A DNA stretch of 64,000 nt, from NCBI GenBank assembly GCA_012295275.1, contig CM022673.1, positions 28,978,136 to 29,042,135 of the forward strand, given 5' to 3'. This DNA is from Chrysomallon squamiferum (taxonomy: Eukaryota; Mollusca; Gastropoda; Neomphalida; Peltospiridae). Shown here one piece after another: positions 1 through 13,053 of this stretch. The notes under the pieces were generated by a model that was not told where the DNA came from, made no database searches, and worked only from the letters and a program-made list of their open reading frames with translations. The first letter of the stretch is position 1, and every line of letters starts with the position of its first letter. The position numbers and the translations under genes were made by a program.

Positions 1-631
1 TTTTTTTTTTTTTTTCGTAACTAGAAAAACAATGTGTGGAAAAAAATTGATTTCTTTTATGTTTGTGACCGCCAAAGGGTTTTTTTTCTTTTATTAAGAA
101 ATGTTCATTACAGTGAGGATAAGAACAAAAAAAATAAAAATAAAATGAAATAAAAATAATAATAAAATAAATAAATAAATAAAAATAATAATAAATAAAT
201 AAAAAGTAGCAGTCTTTCAAATTTATGCGCACAATACATGTACGTATAAATATACACGTATAGCAATGCGGATACATCAAACACACACATACACATGCAC
301 ACACACATACATACATACATACAAACATACATACAAAGATAAACATACATACACACTCATACACAAACACATAAACACAGATATATGTTTGCAAACAAGC
401 ACATGGGATGCCCAAAGATATGCATACATACAGACCTAGAAAAAAGGGAAAGGAAAAAGATAAAGATAAAAAACGTAGACCTTTATATTCACATATAATT
501 GCCCACGCAGAAAACAAAAATAATTCATGTAACAGTGTATATATGATGCACCCATTGACTTATGCAGTAACCCATAAATACATCCACGTACGTTTTTGAT
601 CATACTAAACCAACTGCCAACTATTTTATAA

Positions 632-664
632 TGATAATAATAATAATGATAATAATAATAATAA

Positions 665-695
<31 letters not shown>

Positions 696-702
696 AAGAA
701 TT
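632..702. repeat. Compound AAT/GAA microsatellite
   Basis: An AAT-type tract passes directly into a pure GAA tract of about a dozen units (roughly 667-702). Reading it in frame yields polyserine or polytyrosine strings, which are artefacts of the repeat. Confidence 0.9.
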
Positions 703-1328
703 TTCAAACCTTCTACACATTATTTTACATCTATATCGATAACAATGAAATACAACTAAGCCCAGTTTCAGCTCGAACACAAACGGAATGGAGTGTCACT
801 TGAAACGTTTTTGAAGCATCGCGTTTTCATAAAAAAAAAAGAGAAATTCAGCTAATTGTACATCTTGAAGAAATGAAATCAGAAAATCATTGGCTCGTCT
901 CTGAATGTGATCTTACATTATTAACTGCGAAATTTCTTTCCTTCTTTTGATTTAATTTCACGATTTTTTCTAACTAAACGCTAGATTTGTTGAAAGAGAG
1001 AGAGTACGAGTTCCTGATATTTTTAAATAATTGACAGGTGCATGCATAAATATATATATATATATTTTTTCTAATTTAAATTCAGCTAGTTAATCTTTAC
1101 ATGTTCAAAAGAGCTTTGAAAAATTATTACATCAAATCTAGTGATGTCATTTGGCCATGCTGTGGTGAAGCAATATTAAACTGAAACAAACAACAACATA
1201 AAATAACAACAAGGTAATAGTGTTTGAATAAAAAGTTTAATGCATGTTATCCAATTTATTACATAATTAAACCTGCACATGGAAAGTGTATTTAATAATA
1301 ATAATAAATAAATAAGTAAATAAATAAG

Positions 1329-1359
<31 letters not shown>

Positions 1360-1974
1360 AAATAAAAAGTTTAGAATTTAAGACTGCCTGCAAAAGAATA
1401 AAATAAAAAATAAGATGAAAACAACAATCTCAAGAAATTTCCCAAATTAGTAATTAGCCTGAAGAGTTGACAGTAACGAGATCAAATCTCTTCAGGCAAT
1501 TTGCATTTTCTTGATGATTTAGTAACAAGAAGATAAAAAAAATAATAATAATAATAATAAAATAATAAAAATAAAATGAAAGTAAAAATAATTAAGAAAT
1601 AAAAATAAACTACCATAATAAGAAAAATCGAGAACTGGCTCTTTTTTTTGTTTTTAAAATAAAAAGTTTATAAGTACAGATTCACCTAAAGAAGAAATAA
1701 GATAAAAAATACAAAAACAAAGAACAACCCAAATATGTGAACTTAATTATAACACACAAACCACTTCATTAAAAGAAAACAAAGAAGTTTTTTTTTAAAA
1801 ATGAGTAACACCAGAATCTTGAACAAAATTAAGTTACCAATGACAAAATAACAAAAACAGTACACAACATTTCAATATCTGAACATGAACACAGTTAAAA
1901 ATCTTCTCCAATTTATACAGTAAACCTCACATAAATCAAAATAGTCTTGTTTAAACTGTGTCTTCATTTGACAT

Positions 1975-2300
1975 ATCTGACAGTGTCAAAATCTATGATC
2001 AGTTTATTCTGAATTCAAAAGGAATGATGACAAGTAATATTAAGATTTTCTTAAACAAATCTATAATGACAAAGCATACATCAATATGCATTGTACAGTC
2101 ATATCAGAGTCTATTCAGCTGATGATGTTTACAAATGGTTTATACCGAATTCAGAAAGGAATGACGACAAGTAATATTATGATTTTTCTTATACAAATCT
2201 GTAAAGACAATGCATACATCAACATGTATTGTAAAGTCATATCAGACCCTCTTCAGCTGATGATGTTTACAAATTGTATTGTCTTTACATCAAATCCTAT
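1975..2300. repeat. Diverged tandem repeat, period about 136 bp
   Basis: A segment beginning near GAATTCAAAAGGAATGATGA (2011) recurs as a slightly different copy from 2147. A further partial copy, the block around TTCAGCTGATGATGTTTACA, is found near 2113 and again near 2251. Several mismatches between copies suggest an old duplication of a little over two units. The open frame over 2086-2325 exists only because of this repeat. Confidence 0.7.
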
Positions 2301-3354
2301 TCAGAAAATTTGTTTAGGTACGTAAAAGATACAAGGGTCTGGTATATGCGTATTTGATCAAGATAACAAAGTTACCAAGTTCTTTAAGAAAACTACCACT
2401 GGAATAAAGCATCTAAACAAAACCCTAAAACCCAGATTAATAACAACTCACATTAAAGTATTGGAATATATTTTTCATGGGATACAGACATTTATTGTCT
2501 AAGTATTTAAGACAGCTGCCTTTGGAATATATTACTTTATAATGCATTTAGTCTAACTAAGATTACTGTATCCACTGGATTTAAGATCTTCTGCCTTTGG
2601 AATACATCAATCATCTCAAGTTAAGCCAGATTTTAAAATAATGTGATTTAAAATACTTGGTCCCACAGACAAAGATCTGTGTGAGGTTTACTGCATTTTG
2701 AAACTTAAAATGTTTTTTTTTTTTTTTTTTTTTTTTTTAAAGTAAATAATTTATCTTTACTATTCACTGTCAGTCTGTTAGTATTGTTAAAAATCTGCCC
2801 TGAACCAAAGTATATATACATCTGTTTAAAATAATTCTTTTTAAATTAAAGCTTTGACAGAAAACATAGTGTGATGAAAAATTAACATCAATGTCTGTTA
2901 CAAATGAGATGTTGCAATATTAACTACAGGTTATGTAAGAAATGATACACACACAAATAAAATAAAATAAAATAAAATAAAATAAAATAAGAAAATAACT
3001 AAGTAAATAAAGGTTAAATAGAGACATTTAAAAAAACTTAGTAAACTGCTGTTTGTTAGTATTCACAATAAAGTAAACACTTACTATTTTGTTAATAACT
3101 TTTGAATCACTATTCCATAGCTGAGACAATTTAATAAAAACATTAAATACTGAAATAACAATCTGAAAAAATTTAAACAGTTTTAAATAAAAGAGACTGA
3201 ATTTACAAAGTATTTAATTTAATGTGTATTTTTAACTATTACTGAAATAAAAACTCAAAGAAAGGTTTCAACGTGTAAACATTACACTATTCTGAAAAGA
3301 CTATTAAAAAGTTATCTGGAAGACATTGTTAACCTATTTCTTTCAACAACACAG

Positions 3355-3660
3355 ACCAGAGATCAGCAAACATCTTAGATCATTGACCTCCTCGCGGAAT
3401 CCTCAATCTCACCGATTCTCAAGCACGTAAAATAAATTTTAAAAATATTATCAATAATAACGTTCTCTGTTTCTTCACCCCTTTTTCCTTCATTACTGAT
3501 CTCAATAAGGTTAATTTGTTTTTGGTTATTTCTTCTCAGTTCCTATTTCTGTTGTACTCCCCCATTTTGCCCCTAGCCATTTATTGATCTATTGCATAGT
3601 CCCACTGACCCCTGGAGGTCAATACTGACCTTGTTGACCCGTGGTGTAGACAAAGTTTAT
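3355..3660. mobile_element. Possible decayed hAT-like MITE
   Basis: The segment starts near CAGAGATCAGCAAAC and ends in a cluster of TGACC/GGTCA blocks (3606-3640) before GTGGTG. From memory, this layout resembles non-autonomous hAT elements whose ends carry GGTCAAC/TGACCCC blocks. The two ends match only partly as inverted repeats and I could not define a target-site duplication. The same blocks could instead be a cluster of nuclear-receptor half-sites. Confidence 0.3.
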
Positions 3661-4335
3661 AGTCTGTACAAATAGACAAAGCTTTTCACTTGTGCTAAAA
3701 ATCTGTTTCTAAACTGTTTGACTAGACAATCAGCTTAAAATCTAAAGTGACAAATTTCTTATTTTTATTACTGTATAATTTGTTTGGTTTCAAGGCAAAA
3801 AAAGAAAATTCTATTAACAGTGTAAATGAATAAATGTAAGTTCTTTATTTGCTTGTGTTTCTACATGTCTGTGTCTCTATCTATCTGTATGTAGTGTGTA
3901 CATGTACGTTATGTATGAATGATTCTGTGAATGTATTCATGTACATGTTTGTCTGTACTTAATACTGAATATGCTTTAAATGGATGTGTACCTGTATTAA
4001 ACAGACACATGTATTAATTAAATATATAATTCCCTTTTTTAAGTATTAGCACCAGTTTGTTTCAATTAGCACAGTTTAGATTGTCTTAAGTTTTAGCATA
4101 ATTGTGAGAACTTTTTGGCATATTTTGATTATCTGTGTCCTTTCTGCTGAAATACACAGGCCAACAAAATAAAACACTTTTTAATAAAACGAACATAAAC
4201 AGTGATTTTTAAACAAGTACAGCATTATTAAAAAAAAAAAAAAATTTAAAAATAAATCAAGAATCACACCAAATAAAAATGTAACAACCCTTAATAGTGA
4301 TGATTATGATAACAATGATGGCAATGATGTTTATA

Positions 4336-4338
4336 ATC

Positions 4339-4393
<55 letters not shown>
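4336..4393. repeat. (AAT)n microsatellite
   Basis: A nearly perfect AAT tract of about 19 units. The polytyrosine open frame on the minus strand across it is an artefact. Confidence 0.95.
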
Positions 4394-4397
<4 letters not shown>

Positions 4398-4831
4398 TAA
4401 ATAAATTAATTAAAAATATACTATTAATAACAAAAACACAAAAGAAATAATTCAAAAACAAACCATACCACCAAACAATAGGAAACCAGACGTCACTCAT
4501 ACATTACAGCCTGCTGTTTCGCAGTTATTCTAATATTTATAATAAAACATTTAATCTAAATACCTTTCATCAGCTACTGCTACTTCATGTTTGAATATAC
4601 TCATCACTATACATACAAAAAGAAAAGAGTGAAAACAGGGAAAAATAATAAAATACGTAACAAATCAAATCATTTCAGAGGTACAGTGTGTTGTTGTTTT
4701 TTTTAAAATTTTGCAGACTAGTTGTTAATCTTTGGAAAGTGATGTAAAAAAAAACAAATGTATGCCCCATTTAATATAGAAAACTTTCTTAAGTATGACT
4801 CAACTGCCAATTTAAGTCTTCTATTAGTCTA

Positions 4832-4862
<31 letters not shown>

Positions 4863-5380
4863 TATAAATAAAGTTAAGCAAATGATTATAAAATAAAATA
4901 AAAAATATTCTGACTGGGTATTTACATTTTCTCATCTGAAAAATAATTTTTTTAATACATACATTCATTTCCTTAAATTTTCTAATTACTGACAGTAACA
5001 TACATAAATATTTATATTCTAACATTATACAGAACACAGCAGTAAAGCATATTAGAGTATGCAGAAAACAAATGGCACATTAAAAATATAAACTAAATTT
5101 AATTTTTTTTTATTACTATTCAACTTTCTAATTAGTTTTAGTTTTTATATTTATTTTTAGTTTTTTTAATTTGTTTTGTTTCCAATTTTTAAATTTTTTT
5201 GGTCGTTCACTATTTAGTATTCATTGTATGAAAATGATAGCAAGCAATGTGAAAATTATTGAAAAATGTTTGGAAACAATTATTTTTACGGAATAATCTT
5301 CATATATTAACTACAACATCCATTTTAAATAAAATATTAAAAATTATTTAAACAAAATTTGTTTTTGTTTTGTTTGTGTT

Positions 5381-5386
5381 TTTATT
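5381..5386 (-). terminator. Candidate polyadenylation signal for the PRAS40-like gene
   Basis: TTTATT on the plus strand reads AATAAA on the minus strand, about 530 bases past the stop codon. It is the first such hexamer I noticed downstream. The AT-rich context makes chance matches common, so this is only a candidate. Confidence 0.25.
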
Positions 5387-5916
5387 TTTTTTCTGAACTG
5401 TGGTTGTAAATAATCAGAGATTAATCCACTTCGAAGGTTTAAACAAAAACAATTTCCCAGAAAAACATTATGAACACATTTAAAAAGGTAAAAACATAAT
5501 AAAGTCAGGTAACTTTCAGTTAAAAAGAACAAATAACAATAAAGACATACTGTAAGCACAGGACACACATCTGAAGGACACACATCTGAACAACCACATC
5601 AAACATACAAACTCACACACTCTCTCTCTCTCTCTGTCTCTGTCTCTATCTCACACATCACACAATACTAACACACACACACACACAACAACAAACACAT
5701 CAAACGTACAAAACGAAATGCTGTAGTTTTACGGAAGAAATTATGGTGGGGGTGAAAACAACCAGAGTTAATTAACGGACAACCCAAAACAAACAAAAAT
5801 AACGTTGTTGCTTTTTAAGATCATAATTCTGCCAAGTGTTAGTCACACATGAAAAGATATAAAAATACTGTCGTCATCGGTCGCAGGTCATGGTTCGAAG
5901 TCGTCACAACGCAGTC

Positions 5917-6224
5917 TCATCGTTTCAGGGTGCTGAAGTCCCCTGTGTTGAGTCGCGGGCGTGGCCGGTCACCGAAGATGTATCTTCCGTTGTCTGTGAT
6001 ACTCTCAGCCAGGGCCTGCATGTTAGCTGCAATCTGCTCTGGGTTGGAGGGTGTGTTCTGAAACAAAGTCACCATTATCTCAAATATTTCCTATTTATGT
6101 GCTTGTCACAGGCTTACAGTGACTCCTATTTCTTTACTTTTATTACGTTCAGTTATATATAATTCATACAGATATGTCTATATATATATAAATGATTATA
6201 TGTCTATGTATATAAATGATTACT

Positions 6225-6256
<32 letters not shown>

Positions 6257-9200
6257 ACCAAATGCATCAAAATGATGAATAATTTAACAACAAAATAAGT
6301 ATAACATATATGAAAGAGACTCTGAGAACATTGCAGTGTAGGTTTTTTTTTTCATTTTACTGCAGAACTTTACAAAGGAATATCTTTTAAACTATTAAAG
6401 TTGTGCAGTTAAAAATGTCACCTTAAAAATAAGTTTCCCACTTACTCTGATTTCGACATCCTTAGTATCATACAATAAATAAAACAAAAACAATACACTA
6501 TCAGTACAACTATATTAACATATATGTATGTATGTTGTGTTGTGTGAGTCTGGGTGTATAAAAAAGACTCCTAAGATGTTAACAGTTTACCTCTTGTTCG
6601 TTATCTTCGTCTGTGCTGCCATTTCGACTTTTCCAAGTGGGCACTGAGATGGGAACTGAGGAAGAGTACATCAGTTCTCTGTGAGAAGACGATGGAGTTT
6701 CATCTGCAGTCTTTGCTAAAACACAAACTACTTTGTTAGTAACAGTTTAAACTAAGTGTTTGCTAAAACACAAACTACTTTGTTAGTAACAGTTTAAACT
6801 CTGTGAGAAGACGATGGAGTTTCATCTGCAGTCTTTGCTGAAACAGAAACTACTTTGTTAGTAACAGTTTAAACTCACTGTGAGAAGTCTTTGCTAAAAC
6901 ACAAACTACTTTGTTAGTAACAGTTTAAACTCTCTGTGAGAAGTCTTTGCTAAAACACAAACTACTTTGTTAGTAACAGTTTAAACTCTCTGTGAGAAGT
7001 CTTTGCTAAAACACAAACTACTTTGTTAGTAACAGTTTAAACTCTCTGTGAGAAGTCTTTGGTAAAACACAAACTACTTTGTTAGTAACAGTTTAAACTC
7101 TCTGTGAGAAGTCTTTGCTAAAACACAAACAACTTTGTTAGTAAGTTTAAACTCTGTGAGAGAAGTCTTTGCTAAAACACAAACTACTTTGTTAGTAACA
7201 GTTTAAACTCTCTGTGAGAAGTCTTTGCTAAAACACAAACTACTTTGTTAGTAACAGTTTAAACTCTGTGAGAAATCTTTACTAAAACACAAACTACTTT
7301 GTTAGTAACAGTTTAAAATCTTAGACAATGTATATAGGAGTAATCTAATAACCAGCTAATACATGGTTGATGCTGCAAAATTACATTTTTAATTTACTAG
7401 TAAACTGTAAACAAAATTATCTGTTGAAGTAACAAAATTATATTTTTCTTTTATTTACTTGTTCCCCTTAACAAAACAATCTTCTTTCAATCTTGCTAAT
7501 TATACATTTACTGGTAAATAGTAACCAAATACTCTGTGTTGATACTGACACATTATAACCATGCACAATAGAATACATTTTTTGTTGGGTTATTTTTTCA
7601 TTTTTTTCATTAATTATTTGTTTTAAAGCAGACATTCATTTCAGATTGAGATATAATTTCTAATAATAAATGTTCTTACTGTCTTCCTCATCAGAATCGT
7701 AGAAAGGACGGTCAAACTGTGGGTCCACCTCGTCAAGGTAGAACATTGCTGTAATCACAAAGTTGATGAAACTTAAATGTTAATTTTACATTTAAAAATA
7801 AAAAAATAAAAATAAAATGTGTATATAAGAAACTTCCATTAAAAAATAAAAATAAAAACTCCTGGTTTTGATATGTATGTTTTTTTTCTGCATATCTGGC
7901 TTAATATTGTAATAAAAAAATTAATATTTGTTGTTAAGTGAGAACTCAGTCTTTTGAATTTTTTTGTGACAACCAAACAGTATAAATAACATTTATTTTA
8001 GTTCATTTCAGTTGTCGGTAAAATGCATTATAAACTGTTTTAATGTAACATTGATGAAAATATTGTGGCTTATTATTTGATCTAAAATCAGATAATTTAA
8101 AACAGATTTTAAATAATAATAATCAACACATACATGTGAGTATGTACATATAAATCTAGAAGTTTCCTTTGAAAAAACTGTAAACCATATTTGTACATTA
8201 CAAACATCTTTAAGGTAGCAGTATTTAAATTAAACATCTTCCTCTTTGTTTCCACCAACATGAAACAAAACTGCTGGATTCTTAGTTTAAATATCTCAAG
8301 TATGATTTTATTTGGTAGTTTTACCTTCTGTATCAGGACTCTGTTCAAAATTACTGAAAGTTCTGACAAGGTTGTGATGATCTGAAGACTGAAATAAAAA
8401 ACAATATTTAAAAAATAAAAATAAAAAGGCTGTTGAAATATCAGATTGGGATAGTTAAGTACATGAAGATAAAAACATTAACAAAATAAATAAAAGGTTA
8501 AAAACACATAAAAATTAATAATATAAAATAAAAAATTTAAAAAACATTATAAACAGACAGACACACACACACACAAAATAATAAAATAAAATAAAATAAA
8601 ATAAAATAATAATCTTCCATGACTACCATTAAATAATAAAGATCAGTATATAAACTGGATAAAATGAAAAACAGGATGGTCAGCTACATATTGTTCTGAT
8701 TCCTAAAGATCATGGACAACGATAAAAACAATGCAGCTGTATTCAAGTTTTAAGGTCAGTAACCTTAATAAGAAAACCAAACATTTATACTGAATTTATA
8801 TAAATATTCAGTGAAAGAGAAAATGCCCTCAGTGACATTGTTTTCATGGAAAAGTGGTACAGAAACAGAGATTTAACCAATATACACATATTTCAAAAGT
8901 TTGGGCATTTATTCTCTTTTACTATAATTAACAGCTAAATAGTTTAAACTTTTGTTTGATTTTTTAAATTTATTCTGACAGTTATTTCAAAGATCAAAAC
9001 TTTAAAAGGTTTGAGTAGATTAAATTACTTTATAAGGTATATTTAAAAAGTATTGGATGCATGAAAATAATGGCTTACTTGATAAAAGATTTCAAGAAGA
9101 CTGAGTAAGAAATATTTACTTGAAATGATCCAAATATACTTCACATGTGAAGAATGCTGTGTAATGATGTAAAATGTAAAACTTACCTTCTTACTGTCCA

Positions 9201-9353
9201 AGGGTCCTGAACGACTTGCCTTCAGATCCCTCTTCCTTGCTGTTTGAAGTAATAAACACAGATTTTTAGAAGTGTGATATATATAAGAAAAGAAGAAAAA
9301 GAAGAGACCGAGAGACAGACAGACAGACAGACAGAGACAGAGAGAGAGAGAGA

Positions 9354-9441
<88 letters not shown>

Positions 9442-11358
9442 AGAAACAAAGAGACAGAGAGAGTGAATAAATGAAATAGAAAGAGAATAAGAGTAATGAT
9501 GATGATAATCATGCAATCACCTCTTGTCTCCTGCTCAGTGTCAACAGCTTTCTCATCCACTGATGATCCCATTCTAGCCTGGCTTGCCATTATTAAAGCA
9601 CTAGAAAGAATAAAATAAAATAAAAAAAATTTTTAAAAACACTACACTACAATTCATTCATCTTTTGTCCAGATTTGAATGTGTTTAATTTGCAGCTTTT
9701 ATTAACAGATGATAACCAACCATTTCAAATACAGTATAAAATACCTGTTTAGATTTCTACCAATTTTATATATTTGTCAGCTGAACTGTGTTTCAGTCAA
9801 AAATAATAATAAATTCTAAATATTAACAAAATAATAAATTTAAAAAATAACACAAATAATAAATTCTAAAAATAACTAACAATAATACATTTTAAAAATA
9901 ACCTGATCATCTTTCTCTTGTCAGATTTAGCACTGTTTTGCAGTTCTTGGAAAGCTGCTTTCTGTTCTTGTTCATACTGCCTATTAAAACAAAAATAAAA
10001 ATAAATAATAATACAAATAAAGAAAAAGAGTTAAGGCAGTAACAAGTACAGACATGAGCTAAACTTGTAACAAACACATGAAATGATTCAAGTCAAAACA
10101 GAGTTGAAAACTTAACATCTGTAAAATAAAGTTTCTCACCATCCAGATTGTTTTCATCTTACACTCCTATTACTAGATGATGAATGTACGAAAGCATTAG
10201 CACATTACCTCACTCACTGTTATAATTATCCAAATTCTTCTCATCTTAAAATCACTTCACTAAACTGTTACCATAATATTATCACACACAGAGAATAACA
10301 GAAAACTAAGTTTTGACTTAACCATCAATTTAATTAAATGCACATTAAAATACGAAACGTAGGAACTTTTTACGTAAAAATTAAAACCAAAGACATTTAT
10401 ATACAAAACAGTCTCCTTCATTACTGCTGCAAAATAATGGGTATTGGTAGAAAACAAGTGAACTCAAGGTGACCTTATTCTGTCCTCCATGGCTGATTCC
10501 TCTTGCAGCAGGTAGACGTTGAGTTGTTGCTGCACGCGTGTGAAATGAGACTGAAGAGATTCGTAAGCATGAGATCTTGGATCTGAAAATATCAGAACCA
10601 TTTTAATCACAACAAAACTATAGACATGACACACTAAACATCTGTCTCTTTGGTTACAGCACTGTCATTACTAACCACATACTGACTTGATACACTTTTG
10701 ATACATTTTTTTATTTAATTAGATCGCTGTTGTTACTAACGATACCACTGATTTCATACATTGTTGGTAGCTAAACATATATCACTTCGTATTATGCCAC
10801 TATTAATAACACTATTGAATTGTTACACTGTCCTAGTTGTTATCCCCAAAAGAGAGTATGTCAAACTTAACTCAAAGAATATCCACGAACTAGCAACAGT
10901 TGTAATATGGCTAAAATACTTTGATTTGTTCAAATACAGCTGATGTATTTTTTTTTTTTTTTTTCAAATCCAAATACACTTAAAAGGAGAAATTTTTCTT
11001 TTATCTTTTAAATTAATTTTTTCCTCTTCTATTGAAGAACCTAGATAGTAATAATAAAAATCATAATTTTGATTTATAGTTTATTAGAGGTGTTTAGTGA
11101 TATTTTTGTTGTAAAATGAACTGATGGGACCCATTAACATTACTTCAGAATAGTTATGAACGTAATATGTGATAACAACAGATTTTTCAAAGTGGCTTTT
11201 GGTTTAAGTACTTAGACAGATTAAATCAAAGAAATAACACATTCATCTCAGTTCATGTTTTATGTGATTTCTTTAAAACTGACTTCCTGAAAGTTATCAT
11301 TTAAAAATAGGTTTCTTCCTGGTTAATATGCTAAAAGTACTTATTGGGCTTCATATAG

Positions 11359-11395
<37 letters not shown>

Positions 11396-13014
11396 CAGAG
11401 ATACACACACACAGAGAGAAAGACTGACATACAGAAAGAATCAAAATAGTTAAATCATCTAAACAAATTTCTCATTATGAGTATTTTAAGAATATAGACA
11501 TACATACAGATAAAAAGACACTCAAACAAAATACCTGGCAAAGATGATGTCAGGTCAGGACCTGGGTTCTGAAGGACTATCCTAAACACGGCAGAGAAAC
11601 TGGAAGATCGCATCAACCTTTCTATCACAGAGGGGTCAGACTCAAGCTCTGAGTTAATGAGAATAGAGTCACAACCTGACTTCACTGCGTGAGTCTGCTG
11701 GTTACAGTTGAGACACAGGAAAGTCGTCCAGTCCCCGAACTGACGACAGTGGACCAGGTATGTGTGTGTCTGAAATAAAAATGTCTTCTGTAAAAATAGT
11801 CAGATTTAACACGAACAGCTCTTTCTTTTTTCCCCAGTTCTTAGTTTAAAATATGCTAACAGTTAAACTCGCTATGATTAAAGTTTGAATGTGTTTGTGA
11901 ATGAGTTCTCACTTCACAATCTTTTAAACACTGGTGTTGAGAAATACATAAACACACTCTAGGATTTTTTTTTTTACTCTATATCCTCTGCAAATCAGAA
12001 ATTCTCATTCACAGCTCTGTTGTCTTCTGTTAGCATATTCTTTGTAGGGAAACATAACAGTTTGTACACTGTACGCATTCTAAGCAAGCCAGATGTCAGT
12101 TAAGTTGTAAATGGAAACATCTCACATTCTTATATTAACAGTTTTTATGTGTCCAAAATAGAATTCCGTGATTACAAAATAAGAGACGAAATCCTAAGGT
12201 TTATCTTTGTTAAAAAGATAATATAAGGTTTTTTCCCCATATTCTGAGCAGCATCAGTTACAAGATAAATATTAATTAATCATGAAAATATGTCATTTAT
12301 ATCATAATTATTAACAGAAACTGATAATTAATAAAACAAAGGTGGGTTTTTCCTTTATTATTTTTATTATTTTATTTTTTATTAAACAGAAACCATTAAA
12401 ACAGAAAGCTGCATTGTATACCGACAGATACATTAACAGACACTTTTCTAAATATAATTCACCTGCTATAACCATTGTTGATTTCAAATATAAAAAGATT
12501 CAGAATTGTTGCTAATAACAGTTTCAACAATAATATTATGACAAAATATTAAAAAAAAAAAAAAATTGATTACCATGGTAACACTTGCATCATCGAGGAC
12601 AGCTTCAATTATTTGTTTACCCATAAAGAGGTCACTGTTTGTGGCTGCTGAATCTGAAAAACATTTGTTATAAATATATATTTAAAGAAATGTAATTAAA
12701 GAAATGTAATTAAAGAAACACACACACACACACAGTGGTACCTTGACTTATATGAGTTTAATTTGTTCTGTTACTGAACTTGTAACATGCTCATATATCA
12801 AATCAATTTTCCTCAACTGAAACTGATTGAAAAACCATTAATTCATTCCAGCCTCCCATAACTACCCTATTTTTGTGATACATGTTTTTAAATAAGAAAA
12901 TGTAAGTTGGTGCACTTGTAAGGCAAGGTACCACTGTATATATTATATATATCATAATTAAATCAATAAATGTCTTCTGATTCTATGAATTACTAACAAA
13001 ATGTACAGTTATAG

Positions 13015-13053
<39 letters not shown>

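Larger units (their letters stand above)
1..5880. other. AT-rich non-coding flank downstream of the PRAS40-like gene
   Basis: No open frame here resembles a known protein. The stretch holds poly-A/T runs, AAAT, AAT, CA and CT microsatellites, a diverged tandem repeat near 2 kb and a possible decayed DNA transposon near 3.4-3.66 kb. The part nearest the gene could be its 3' UTR, since the stop codon lies at 5917-5919 on the minus strand. How far the transcript extends cannot be read from the sequence because AATAAA-like strings are abundant on both strands. Confidence 0.6.

Noticed and set aside
9043-9590. Open frames of Arg-Glu or Ser-Leu repeats, also at 18580-19038, 35571-35790, 37156-37449 and 42811-43032
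   Set aside because: They are translations of (GA)n/(CT)n microsatellites with short chance extensions, not proteins.
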